A stretch of 27,302 nucleotides of DNA from NCBI GenBank assembly GCA_905208635.1, contig CAJLPX010000027.1, positions 1-27,302 on the forward strand, in the 5' to 3' direction. The position numbers and the translations under genes were made by a program. Shown here piece after piece: positions 15,800 to 24,153 of the stretch. The notes beneath the pieces are model-generated. The model saw only the letters and a program-made list of their open reading frames with translations, did not search any database and was not told the DNA's origin. The first letter of the stretch is position 1, and every line of letters starts with the position of its first letter. The stretch is from an uncultured Collinsella sp. Lineage in GTDB: Bacteria > Actinomycetota > Coriobacteriia > Coriobacteriales > Coriobacteriaceae.

Positions 15800-16372
15800 A
15801 TGTCCATGGACCTACATGAGCAGGGGATGAGCTCCCGCACGTTTGTAATCGCCGCCATCGTGTGCGTGCTGCTGCAGGCAGGCCTGGCACCGCAGATCTC
15901 CATTGCGGGCGGTCGCGTCAACTTTATGATTATCCTGGTGTGCCTAAGCGTGTTCTCGGGCGACCCGACCCGTGCCGTCGTGTGCGGTTTTTGCAGCGGC
16001 TTGTTCTATGACCTTTCCGCTGCCGTGCCGGTGGGCGTTATGTCGCTCCTGCTGACCGTGGGTTCTTTTGCCCTGGTGCATAGCGCTGCCGGTCAGACGG
16101 GCGGTGCCCCGAGTGCGCGCGGCATCACGGTGGGCGCCTTCGCGTTCGTCATTAATGTGATCTACAGCATCATCTTGCTGTTTATGGGTTTGGAGACGAG
16201 CTTTGTCGTGGCGATCTTCGGCCATGCGCTGCCGTCTTCGATCCTGACAGGTCTGGTTGCCATTCCGTTTTTGATGTCCGGCGTCGTGCCGCAGTCTGGT
16301 TATGGATTCTCCGCACGTGGCGGACGCCAGACGGGCATGCGCTTTAAGCCCAAGACCCGTAAGCTCAAATAG
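15800..16372 (+). CDS. mreD: Cell-shape protein MreD
   Basis: Polytopic membrane partner of MreC in the elongation complex. It has 190 aa with about five hydrophobic helices (TFVIAAIVCVLLQAGLAP, FMIILVCLSVFSG and three more) and a basic C-terminus (KPKTRKLK). Primary sequence is poorly conserved in this family. The call rests on the SGLFYDLSAA...G motif region, the helix pattern and the position between mreC and pbp2. The ATG at 15800 has a GGGGG run just upstream. An alternative is ATG 15806. Confidence 0.88.
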   Translation: MSMDLHEQGMSSRTFVIAAIVCVLLQAGLAPQISIAGGRVNFMIILVCLSVFSGDPTRAVVCGFCSGLFYDLSAAVPVGVMSLLLTVGSFALVHSAAGQTGGAPSARGITVGAFAFVINVIYSIILLFMGLETSFVVAIFGHALPSSILTGLVAIPFLMSGVVPQSGYGFSARGGRQTGMRFKPKTRKLK

Positions 16373-16385
16373 GGGAGGCTCGTAG

Positions 16386-18455
16386 ATGTCTTCCCAGATG
16401 ACGGTTATTATCGCCGGTATCGTGCTGGTTGTGGCCATCGTGGTCGCACTGGTCATCATGCGTCGCGGCGATTCTCGTTTTACCTACGATACGCAGCATG
16501 GGACGGCCCCGCGCGCCACCGAGGGCGAGGGCAATACCGCGGCGACCGCCTTTAAGGGCCGCTTCTCCATCCTCACCACGGGTGTGGGCGCGATGTTCGC
16601 GGCGCTTGCCGTCAAGCTGTGGGGCATGCAGATGGTCTCGTCGGACTATTACGAAAAGCAGGCTAATAGCAATCAGACGCGCACCGTTACCACACCCGCT
16701 GTGCGCGGCCGCATCCTCGACCGCAATGGCGTGGCGCTTGTCCAGAACCGTCCCTCACTTGCTGTCGTGGCCTACCGCGACCTTGCCGAGGATGAGGTTC
16801 TGGTTCGCCATCTTGCCAACGTGCTCGGTATGCCCTACGTGGCGGTGCTGCGCAATATTCAGGACAATTCCGAGGGCGCTCAGAGCCTGCATACCATCGC
16901 GACGGACGTCCGTCGCTCCACGGTTGCCTATATTCAGGAGCACGCCGGCGAGTTCCCGGGCGTCAAGATTGCCGAGCGTACCGAGCGCCAGTATCCATAT
17001 GGCGAGACGGCATGCCATATCTTGGGCTATACCGGCACCATTACCTCCGAGCAGCTCGAGGCCCAGAATAAGAAAACCTCTAGTGATGATGATGCTTCTG
17101 CTGGCCGGATTACGTACCAGTCGGGCGATATCGTGGGCCAGGCGGGTGTTGAGAGCTACTACGAAAACCTGCTGCAGGGTATTCGTGGCGAGCAGACCGT
17201 CAAGGTCGATGCCTCGGGCAATGTGACCGGTCAGGCCGGCGCCGTGCCCGCCAAGGCCGGCTCCGACATTAAGCTCACGCTCGATCTTAAGATCCAACAG
17301 GCCTGTGAGACGGCGCTGGCGAGCGCCATCGAGCTTGCCAAGACCACTGGCTACAGCAATGCCGGCAACGGCGCTGTGGTGTGTCTCGATCCCAACAATG
17401 GCGAGATCCTGGGCATGGCGAGCGAGCCCAAGTTCGATCCGTCCGTCTTTATCGGCGGCGTCTCAAATGACGTGTGGACCGAGCTCAATGATGACAAGGG
17501 TTCGCACCCGCTGCTCAACCGCGCCATTAGCGGACAGTACATGTCGGCCTCGACCATCAAGCCGCTCTCGGCACTGGCCGGTCTTGAGTTTGGAACCTAC
17601 ACTTCAACGCAGACAACCAACTGCACGGGCTATTGGACGGGCCTGGGCAAGGCTTGGGGCAAGCGCTGCTGGCTGACGTCTGGCCACGGCACCATGACGC
17701 TGCAGTCGGGTATCGCCAACTCGTGCGACCCCGTCTTCTACGACATGGGCAAGGCCTTCTTTTATGACGAGCAACATTCCGAGGGGCTGCAGGAGGTCTT
17801 TCGTCGCTGGGGCCTAGGCAAGACCTGCGGTATCGATCTACCGAGTGAGGGCGCGGGCCGTATTCCCGATGCCGAGTGGAAAGAGTCGTACTTTACCGAC
17901 GCCTCTGCCGAGGACCGCAAGTGGAATGCCGGCGATATGACCAACATTGCCATCGGCCAAGGCGACATCCTGGTGACGCCCCTGCAGATGGCGTGCGCCT
18001 ATATGGGTCTTGCCAACGGCGGCAAACAGTACGTGCCTCACGTGTTTTTGTCTGCCGTGTCGCGCGATGGCGACGGCGATGCCTATAAGTACAACGGCAA
18101 GGGCAAGAAGAAGCGCCTGGAGGCCAAGATCAACAGCGATTCGGATTTGACTCTTGTTCGCAACGGCATGCACGACGTGATTTACACGGCATCGACGTCC
18201 TTGGCGGCTCACTTTGGCACCCTGACGCCGCAGGTGTACGGCAAGTCGGGCACGGGCGAGAAAAGCGGCGAGGACGAATACGCGTGGTTCTGCGCCTATG
18301 CACCGGCCGATGATCCCAAGTATGTCATCGCTACTGTCCTGGAGCAGGGCGGCGGTGGTTCGGATACCGCGATGCATGTCGTGCGCGACGTGCTCGGCGT
18401 GATTTATGACGAGCCCGATACCTCTTCGGCCTCGGGCGATTCTTCGGTTCGATAG
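16386..18455 (+). CDS. mrdA: Penicillin-binding protein 2, class B transpeptidase of the elongasome
   Basis: D,D-transpeptidase that cross-links peptidoglycan with RodA as glycosyltransferase partner. It has 689 aa. The transpeptidase motifs are Ser389-T-I-Lys392 (active site), Ser446-C-D448 in the SxN position, and Lys620-S-G-T623. The dimerisation domain lies before it, with RGRILDRNGVALVQN. Two hydrophobic N-terminal segments occur, at about 5-25 and 60-80. A class B PBP normally has one, so the N-terminus may start outside the cell. GGGGAGG precedes the ATG, 13 nt after mreD. Identity as PBP2 rather than the septal PBP3 comes from the mre/rodA context. Confidence 0.94.
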   Translation: MSSQMTVIIAGIVLVVAIVVALVIMRRGDSRFTYDTQHGTAPRATEGEGNTAATAFKGRFSILTTGVGAMFAALAVKLWGMQMVSSDYYEKQANSNQTRTVTTPAVRGRILDRNGVALVQNRPSLAVVAYRDLAEDEVLVRHLANVLGMPYVAVLRNIQDNSEGAQSLHTIATDVRRSTVAYIQEHAGEFPGVKIAERTERQYPYGETACHILGYTGTITSEQLEAQNKKTSSDDDASAGRITYQSGDIVGQAGVESYYENLLQGIRGEQTVKVDASGNVTGQAGAVPAKAGSDIKLTLDLKIQQACETALASAIELAKTTGYSNAGNGAVVCLDPNNGEILGMASEPKFDPSVFIGGVSNDVWTELNDDKGSHPLLNRAISGQYMSASTIKPLSALAGLEFGTYTSTQTTNCTGYWTGLGKAWGKRCWLTSGHGTMTLQSGIANSCDPVFYDMGKAFFYDEQHSEGLQEVFRRWGLGKTCGIDLPSEGAGRIPDAEWKESYFTDASAEDRKWNAGDMTNIAIGQGDILVTPLQMACAYMGLANGGKQYVPHVFLSAVSRDGDGDAYKYNGKGKKKRLEAKINSDSDLTLVRNGMHDVIYTASTSLAAHFGTLTPQVYGKSGTGEKSGEDEYAWFCAYAPADDPKYVIATVLEQGGGGSDTAMHVVRDVLGVIYDEPDTSSASGDSSVR

Positions 18456-18464
18456 GAGGTTGCG

Positions 18465-19691
18465 ATGGATTTTTCTCCGGCGGATCTGTTCCGTTCAACC
18501 AAGACCGGCTCTCGCAGCAGCCTGGACCGCGTCAACAAGCAACTTTCGGCCTCGCGCGGTACGTTTCGCCAAAAGGTGCATATCGGTGTGCTGCTGGCTA
18601 CCGTCGCGCTCGTTGCCTATGGCGCCATCATTATTTGGTCGGCGTCACAGTTTAAGGCCGACGCCTCATTCTCGCGCCACCTGCTGGGCATTGGCATTGG
18701 CGCGGTGCTTGCGGTGCTCGTCTGGCGTACCGATCTGCGCGGTATTTCCAATTTTTCGACGGCGTTGCTCGTCATCGACCTGATCGTGATCTTCTCGCCC
18801 AAGATTCCGGGTCTGTCCTATACGGGCGGTCTGGGCATGACAGGCTGGATCAAGATTCCCGGTATCGGCTTGACATTCCAGCCGGTCGAGCTTGCCAAGC
18901 TCATCACCATCTTCTTTATCGCCACGCTTGGCTCGCAGTATAACGGCCGCATCGATACCGTTCGCGACTACGTCAAGCTCTGCGGCATGCTGTCCATCCC
19001 GTTTTTGGCCGTCGTTGCCATGGGCGACCTGGGCTCGGGCCTGGTCGTGCTGGTCTCGGGCGCCATCGTCATCTGCATGAGCGGTGCGCGCCGCGAATGG
19101 GTGCTGTCGACCCTGGCCCTGCTTGTGGGCCTGGTGGCCCTCGTCCTGGCGCTCGATTCGGTCTTTGATTCGTTGCTCGGCCACGATGTGCTCATCAAGC
19201 AGTATCAGATGAACCGCCTGACGGTCTTTATCGACCCCGATAATGCCGATTCGGACGATGCCTACAACCTGCAGCAGTCGCTTATCGCCGTTGGCTCGGG
19301 CGGCTTCTTTGGTAAGGGTTTGGGCCATGCGACGCAGTCGGCCGGCGGCTTTCTTCCTGAGTTCCACACCGACTTTGTCTTCGCCTTCCTATCCGAGACC
19401 TTTGGCTTTTGCGGTTCCTTTTTGCTCCTGTGCCTCTACGTGCTGCTGATCTTTTCGACGATTCGCGTCGCCTTTAAGTGTGAGTCGCTGTTCTTGCGCC
19501 TATCGTGTGTGGGCATCGTTGGCATGTGGGCGTTCCAGACCTTCGAAAACATCGGCATGTGCATTGGCATGATGCCGATTACCGGTATTCCGCTACCGTT
19601 TATTAGCTTCGGTTCGTCTTCGATGATGATTCAGCTGCTGACGGTGGGTATCGTACAATCCATATGGCGGCATCGTTCGGGCGCCGCGTAA
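18465..19691 (+). CDS. rodA: Peptidoglycan glycosyltransferase RodA (SEDS family)
   Basis: Polymerises lipid II into glycan strands during elongation, together with PBP2. It has 408 aa and about ten membrane helices after a 35-residue cytoplasmic N-terminus. SEDS signatures are FQPVELAKL, NLQQSLIAVGSGGFFGKGLG, LPEFHTDFVFAFLSETFGF with the catalytic-type Asp in HTDF, and GMMPITGIPLPFISFGSSS. GGAGG lies just upstream of the ATG, 9 nt after pbp2. Confidence 0.96.
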   Translation: MDFSPADLFRSTKTGSRSSLDRVNKQLSASRGTFRQKVHIGVLLATVALVAYGAIIIWSASQFKADASFSRHLLGIGIGAVLAVLVWRTDLRGISNFSTALLVIDLIVIFSPKIPGLSYTGGLGMTGWIKIPGIGLTFQPVELAKLITIFFIATLGSQYNGRIDTVRDYVKLCGMLSIPFLAVVAMGDLGSGLVVLVSGAIVICMSGARREWVLSTLALLVGLVALVLALDSVFDSLLGHDVLIKQYQMNRLTVFIDPDNADSDDAYNLQQSLIAVGSGGFFGKGLGHATQSAGGFLPEFHTDFVFAFLSETFGFCGSFLLLCLYVLLIFSTIRVAFKCESLFLRLSCVGIVGMWAFQTFENIGMCIGMMPITGIPLPFISFGSSSMMIQLLTVGIVQSIWRHRSGAA

Positions 19692-19709
19692 CCGCTGGAG
19701 GGGTTTGCT

Positions 19710-20639
19710 ATGAAAATTCCCGTAGATAAGCTGACCCGCGCTTTTAAGATGGGCGCGTCCGTTAAGAAGGATTCCGATACGCCGGTGCGCGTCTCGGTCT
19801 ATTTGGATTCGTCCGCCTCGCGCTTTCTGGCCGAGACGGTGCGTGACGCCTTTGTGCCGCAGACGACCTCGGGCATTGTGCGCGTCGAGCGTCTGGGGGA
19901 GGAGCGAATTGCTCCAAAGACCGATACCGATGTGGTGCTGGTGCTCTCGTGCGGCTCCGACCGCTTGGAGAGTGCCGTGCAGGAGCTCGTGATCGCCGGC
20001 GCCCCCGTGTGCGTGCTTGCCGAGTCTGCTGTGGAGGTGCCGTTTATCGAGGAATCCACGCCCATGCTCGGCGTGGTGGCGGCAAACGATAAGACGTATC
20101 TGCTCGAGACGCTTGCCCGCTGGATTCTCGATCGCACCGACAAGGAAACGGCTTTTGCGGCGAATTTTGCCTTTATGCGCATCGCGGCAGCTAATCGTAT
20201 CATCACCTCGTGCGCGCTCACCAATATGGCGACCGGTGCGCTGGTGTTTTTGCCGGGCGCCGATTATCCCGTTATGGCGCTGGCGCAGGTGGGCATGCTC
20301 TTTGAGCTCGCTGCCGTCTTTGGACGCGGCATTAAGCCTGAGCGCGGCTACGAGGTCGCGGGCGTGCTTGCCGGCGGTCTTGTGATCCGCGCGGTCACCC
20401 GCGCGCTCGTCAAGCAGACGCCGCATATTGGGTTTGCCGTCAAGGCGCTCACTGCTGCCGCGGGCACCTATGGCATGGGCCGTGCGCTCGTTTCGCTCTA
20501 CGAGCGCGATGTCGACTACAGCCGTGCCAACGAGGTGGTCACTGCCACGTTCTCCCGCGTTCGCGATCTGGTGACCACGGTCGCGGGTGCTACCCGTCCT
20601 ATGGCGTCCTACCAAGACGCATCCGATCTCGCTGCTTAG
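19710..20639 (+). CDS. DUF697 (YcjF-like) protein of unknown function
   Basis: A 309-aa protein. The N-terminal half looks like a small alpha/beta domain (VRVSVYLDSSASRFLAE, DVVLVLSCG, APVCVLAES) with no P-loop. From about 150 to 265 it carries the DUF697 pattern: AANRIITSCALTNMATGA, then LPGADYPVMALAQVGMLFELAAVFG. Glycine/alanine-rich helices follow that may associate with membrane. In many bacteria DUF697 is fused or linked to Era-like GTPases; here no GTPase is nearby. GGAGGGG precedes the ATG, 18 nt after rodA, so it is cotranscribed with the elongation genes. Function not known. Confidence 0.75.
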   Translation: MKIPVDKLTRAFKMGASVKKDSDTPVRVSVYLDSSASRFLAETVRDAFVPQTTSGIVRVERLGEERIAPKTDTDVVLVLSCGSDRLESAVQELVIAGAPVCVLAESAVEVPFIEESTPMLGVVAANDKTYLLETLARWILDRTDKETAFAANFAFMRIAAANRIITSCALTNMATGALVFLPGADYPVMALAQVGMLFELAAVFGRGIKPERGYEVAGVLAGGLVIRAVTRALVKQTPHIGFAVKALTAAAGTYGMGRALVSLYERDVDYSRANEVVTATFSRVRDLVTTVAGATRPMASYQDASDLAA

Positions 20640-20649
20640 GGGTTTTCCG

Positions 20650-22527
20650 TTGCGCGTTCCGTATCAAGACTGCTTTCATTTAATTGAGCCGCTGCTCGCC
20701 AAGGTCGAAAAGCCGAGTCGCTATATCGATCACGAGTGGGGCACGCTTTCCAAGGCCGATGCCGACTATCGTTGCTGCCTGATCTATCCGGATGTGTACG
20801 AGGTTGGTCTGCCCAACCAGGGCATCGCCATCCTCTACAACATCCTTAACCAGGCCGAGGGCATCTCCTGCGAGCGTGGCTATGTGCCGTGGCCCGATAT
20901 GGGTGACGCTATGCGCGAGGCAGGCATTCCGCTGCTGTCGCTCGAAGGTGCTGCCCCCGTCGCTTCGTTTGATATCGTCGGCCTGCATGTGCCGCACGAG
21001 ATGGCGGTGACGAACTTCCTCGAGGCACTCGACCTCGCTGGCATTCCGCTGTTAGCGGCCGACCGAGGTGAAGACGACCCCATCATCATCGCCGGCGGCC
21101 CCTCGGTGTACAACCCCGAGCCGTACGCGGCCTTCTTCGATGCCATCCTCATCGGCGAGGGCGAGGAATCGCTGCTCGAGACCTGCCAGCTGCATCGCCG
21201 CCTGCGCGACGAAGGAGTTCCGCGCGCGCAGATTGTTGAGCAGCTTGCATCCATTGCCGGCAACTACGTGCCGTCGCTCTATGAGGTTCGTCACGACGAG
21301 CCCTGCTCGCCGCATGGCTACACCGTGCCGCGCGAGGGCAAGGATGCGCCGACCGTGGTCTACAAACGCGTCGTCGAGGATTTCGGCGCCACGAATCCGC
21401 TGTCGCAGTCGTGCGTGCCCTATGCGCAGCTGGTTCACGATCGCCTGTCTATCGAGATTCTGCGCGGCTGCGCCCGCGGCTGTCGTTTTTGCCAGGCCGG
21501 CATGACGTATCGCCCGGTGCGCGAGCGCTCGGCCGACCAGATCGTCTCGTCGGTGATTCAGGGTCTGGAAAAGACCGGCTATGACGAGGTGTCGCTGACC
21601 TCGCTCTCCACGACCGACCACTCCTGCATTCGTGACGTGCTCGGCAGGCTCAACCGTCGCCTGGAGGATACGGGTATTCGCGTGTCTATTCCGTCGCAGC
21701 GCCTGGATTCGTTTGGCGTGGATATGGCCGAGTCGGTCGCCGGCGAAAAGAAGGGCGGCCTGACGTTCGCGCCCGAGGCCGGCAGCCAGCGCATGCGCGA
21801 CATCATTAACAAGAACGTGACCGAGGGGGACCTGGACCGTGCGGCCAAGGCGGCCTTCGAGGCCGGCTGGAACCGCATGAAGCTCTACTTTATGATGGGC
21901 CTTCCCGGCGAGCGCGACGAGGACATCGTGGCCATCGCCAATCTGGCCGATCACGTGCTGGAGCTCGGTCGTTCCGTGGTGCCCAAGGCTCGTCGCGGCT
22001 CGATCTCGGTGTCCATCTCGGTTTCGGTCTTTATCCCCAAGGCTGCCACGCCGTTCCAGTGGTGCCCGCAGCTCGACTACGACGACGTCAAGCGTCGCCA
22101 GAAGCTGCTCATCACGAGCGTTCGCAACCGTGCCGTCCGCGTGCATTACCACGATGCCGAGACCTCGCTCATCGAGGCCGCGCTCTCCCGCGCCGGTCGT
22201 GACATGACGCCCGTCATCATCGATGCTTGGCGCTCGGGGTCTCGCTTTGACGCCTGGGTAGAGCATTTCTCGCTCGATAACTGGAAGGAGGCTGCTGCCA
22301 AAAACGGCATCGACCTCAATGAGCTTGTGCACCTGCCCTACGAGTTGGACTGGCGTCTGCCGTGGGAGCATGTGAGCCCCGGCTGCACGCGCGGCTTCCT
22401 CGAGCGCGAGTACCGTCGCTCGCTCGAGGGTGTCACGACTCCCGACTGCACTCGCACGTCGTGCACCGGCTGCGGAATCTGCCCCACGCTCCACGCCAAG
22501 AATGTATTGATGGGTGATCGCGCATGA
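20650..22527 (+). CDS. Radical SAM protein of the TIGR03960 type, substrate unknown
   Basis: Predicted iron-sulfur radical SAM enzyme of 625 aa. An N-terminal cobalamin-binding-like domain (DVYEVGLPNQGIAILYNILN) lacks the DxHxxG B12 motif as far as I can see. The radical SAM core has the CX3CX2C cluster at Cys274, Cys278 and Cys281 (GCARGCRFCQAGM). A C-terminal cysteine set at 600, 605, 608 and 611 (CX4CX2CX2C) suggests a second cluster. The TTG at 20650 with AGGGG upstream is the likely start. A longer frame from 20587 would overlap the previous gene by 53 bases. The gene overlaps its partner by 4 nt, and the pair usually sits just before rplU in Gram-positive genomes. Confidence 0.85.
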   Translation: MRVPYQDCFHLIEPLLAKVEKPSRYIDHEWGTLSKADADYRCCLIYPDVYEVGLPNQGIAILYNILNQAEGISCERGYVPWPDMGDAMREAGIPLLSLEGAAPVASFDIVGLHVPHEMAVTNFLEALDLAGIPLLAADRGEDDPIIIAGGPSVYNPEPYAAFFDAILIGEGEESLLETCQLHRRLRDEGVPRAQIVEQLASIAGNYVPSLYEVRHDEPCSPHGYTVPREGKDAPTVVYKRVVEDFGATNPLSQSCVPYAQLVHDRLSIEILRGCARGCRFCQAGMTYRPVRERSADQIVSSVIQGLEKTGYDEVSLTSLSTTDHSCIRDVLGRLNRRLEDTGIRVSIPSQRLDSFGVDMAESVAGEKKGGLTFAPEAGSQRMRDIINKNVTEGDLDRAAKAAFEAGWNRMKLYFMMGLPGERDEDIVAIANLADHVLELGRSVVPKARRGSISVSISVSVFIPKAATPFQWCPQLDYDDVKRRQKLLITSVRNRAVRVHYHDAETSLIEAALSRAGRDMTPVIIDAWRSGSRFDAWVEHFSLDNWKEAAAKNGIDLNELVHLPYELDWRLPWEHVSPGCTRGFLEREYRRSLEGVTTPDCTRTSCTGCGICPTLHAKNVLMGDRA

Positions 22528-23336
22528 GTGAGCGCCTGACCGACAACCCCACGCTCTTTAGACTTCGTGTTCGCTATGGCAAGCGCGATCGCCTTAAGTA
22601 CCTGGGCCATCTCGAAGTAATCCATACCATTGAGCGCATCGTGCGCCGTGCGGGACTTCCCTATGCCGTCACGCAGGGCTTCTCTCCGCACATGCGCGTG
22701 GGCTTCTCTTCGGCGCTACCGGTGGGTACGTCGTCGACCTGCGAGTGGTATGACCTGTTTATGACCGAGTTCGTGGCGCTCGACGAGGCGTTTGGGCGCC
22801 TGGCTGCGGCCTCTCCGGCCGATCTGGCGCCCATCGAGGCGGCGTACATCGACGTGCGCACGCCGGCGCTCACGGCTCAGCTTACGCGTCTGTCGTACCG
22901 TATCGACTTGCACCTGGACCCCGAAGCCCCCGTGAGCACCGACGAGGTGCGCGCTGCGATTGACACGCTGCGCGCGGGTCATGGTATTGACTATGCGCGC
23001 GGCAAAAAGAGCAAGCGCTTAGACCTTGACCACACACTGGTGGGCTATGAGATCACGGCGGGGGAGCGTCCGGACCATCTGGTGCTCATGCTCGACACCC
23101 ATGCCGACAACGAGGGCTCCATGCGTCCGGAGATTTTGCTTTCTGCTGCTGATGTTTTGTTGCAGGGCTTGACCCCGGGCGTCGATGCACCTATTGTTTC
23201 CACCGGTATGCAAGACCTCGTGACCATCTGCTCCTACGATGTCGAGCGTCAGAATCAAGCATGCGAGGACGACGAGGGCCGACTCGTCAGCCCCATACCT
23301 GTGCGAACTTGTGGATTTGCTCCACATACTCGTTGA
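22524..23336 (+). CDS. Radical SAM-linked protein, TIGR03936 / DUF2344 type
   Basis: A 270-aa partner of the preceding radical SAM enzyme; the two are fused in some genomes. Family features include RLRVRYGKRDRLKYLGHLE at the start, HTIERIVRRAGLPYAVTQGFSPH and RVGFSSALPVGTSS. The motif pattern suggests nucleic acid or tRNA handling, but no function is established that I know of. The ATG overlaps the upstream stop by 4 nt, so translation is coupled. The 3' end contains the rplU -35 element. Confidence 0.85.
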   Translation: MSERLTDNPTLFRLRVRYGKRDRLKYLGHLEVIHTIERIVRRAGLPYAVTQGFSPHMRVGFSSALPVGTSSTCEWYDLFMTEFVALDEAFGRLAAASPADLAPIEAAYIDVRTPALTAQLTRLSYRIDLHLDPEAPVSTDEVRAAIDTLRAGHGIDYARGKKSKRLDLDHTLVGYEITAGERPDHLVLMLDTHADNEGSMRPEILLSAADVLLQGLTPGVDAPIVSTGMQDLVTICSYDVERQNQACEDDEGRLVSPIPVRTCGFAPHTR

Positions 23337-23361
23337 CGGGGGTATTTTCGCCTGCTACTAT
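23333..23361 (+). promoter_or_regulatory. Promoter of rplU-rpmA
   Basis: TTGACG (23333-23338), a 17-bp spacer and TACTAT (23356-23361) match the sigma-70 consensus well. The -35 overlaps the last codon of the TIGR03936 gene. It is about 42 nt upstream of the rplU ATG. Confidence 0.85.
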
Positions 23362-23403
23362 ATTCGGCTGTTGCACTAACTGATGCATGAAGGGCAAGTA
23401 AAC

Positions 23404-23778
23404 ATGTACGCAATCGTTAACACGGGCGGCAAGCAGTACAAGGTCGCCACCGACGATGTCATCACCGTCGAGAAGATCGAGGGCAATGAGGGCGACAAGG
23501 TCACCCTGCCGGTCATCTTCCTCAACGATGGTAAGAAGATCGTCACCGATCCCGACAAGCTGGCCAAGGCCAAGGTTACCGCTCAGATCGTTGAGCAGTT
23601 CAAGGGCGAGAAGCAGCTGGTCTTCAAGTTCCACAAGCGTAAGCGCTATCGTCGTCTGAAGGGTCACCGTCAGCAGCTCACCAAGCTGAAGATCGTGAAG
23701 GTCCAGGCTACGTCCCGCGCCAAGAAGGCTGTCAAGGCAGAGGCCGAGGCTGTTGCCGAGGCTCCCGTCGCCGAGTAG
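23404..23778 (+). CDS. rplU: Ribosomal protein bL21
   Basis: Large-subunit ribosomal protein that binds 23S rRNA. It has 124 aa from ATG 23404 (MYAIVNTGGKQYKV). A frame beginning at 23383 adds seven residues with no family support. FKFHKRKRYRRLKGHRQ is the conserved rRNA-binding C-terminal segment. The usual length is about 103 aa; here about 20 extra Ala/Glu/Val residues follow. Transcribed from its own promoter with rpmA 33 nt downstream. Confidence 0.97.
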   Translation: MYAIVNTGGKQYKVATDDVITVEKIEGNEGDKVTLPVIFLNDGKKIVTDPDKLAKAKVTAQIVEQFKGEKQLVFKFHKRKRYRRLKGHRQQLTKLKIVKVQATSRAKKAVKAEAEAVAEAPVAE

Positions 23779-23811
23779 ATTACACTCGTAACGAAAGAGT
23801 AGGTATACACA

Positions 23812-24069
23812 ATGGCACACAAAAAAGGACTCGGTTCCTCCCGTAATGGCCGTGACTCCCGCGGTCAGCGCCTTGGCACGAAGCGCTATGCCGGCCAGAC
23901 GGTAACCACGGGCACGATTCTCGTCCGTCAGCACGGCACGCACATCCACCCGGGTGAGAACGTTGGCCGTGGCAAGGACGACACGCTGTTCGCGCTGGTC
24001 GACGGTACCGTTGAGTTCCACAAGGGTATCAAGCACAGGGTCAGCGTACGCCCGCTCGCGAACGCGTAA
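23812..24069 (+). CDS. rpmA: Ribosomal protein bL27
   Basis: Large-subunit protein whose N-terminus reaches the peptidyl transferase centre. It has 85 aa and starts directly with MAHKKG. It has no Firmicutes-type cleavable extension, and no ysxB/prp protease gene lies between rplU and rpmA. GSSRNGRDSRGQRLGTKRY and HPGENVGRGKDDTLFALVDG are diagnostic. Confidence 0.97.
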   Translation: MAHKKGLGSSRNGRDSRGQRLGTKRYAGQTVTTGTILVRQHGTHIHPGENVGRGKDDTLFALVDGTVEFHKGIKHRVSVRPLANA

Positions 24070-24094
24070 TTTACCCTTCATAGAGCACATATGT

Positions 24095-24138
24095 GGGAGG
24101 CACTTGAGTTTTAGGATTCAAGGGTCTCCCTCTTTTTG
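24095..24138 (+). terminator. Intrinsic terminator between rpmA and obgE
   Basis: GGGAGGC (24095-24101) pairs with GTCTCCC (24124-24130; the two end positions give one G-U). After one mismatch CTTGA (24103-24107) pairs with TCAAG (24118-24122). The tract TCTTTTTGT follows. Only 15 nt separate it from the obgE start, and I see no promoter between. It probably allows partial read-through to obgE. Confidence 0.75.
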
Positions 24139-24153
24139 TAGGAGGCGATTCTG

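Noticed and set aside
21052..22494. A 480-codon minus-strand frame opposite the radical SAM gene
   Set aside because: The cysteine motifs and coupling are on the plus strand; the reverse frame has none.
23310..23326. DnaA-box-like sequence or origin signal near TGTGGATTT
   Set aside because: It matches only part of the 9-mer, there is a single copy, and no AT-rich unwinding region or dnaA gene is nearby.
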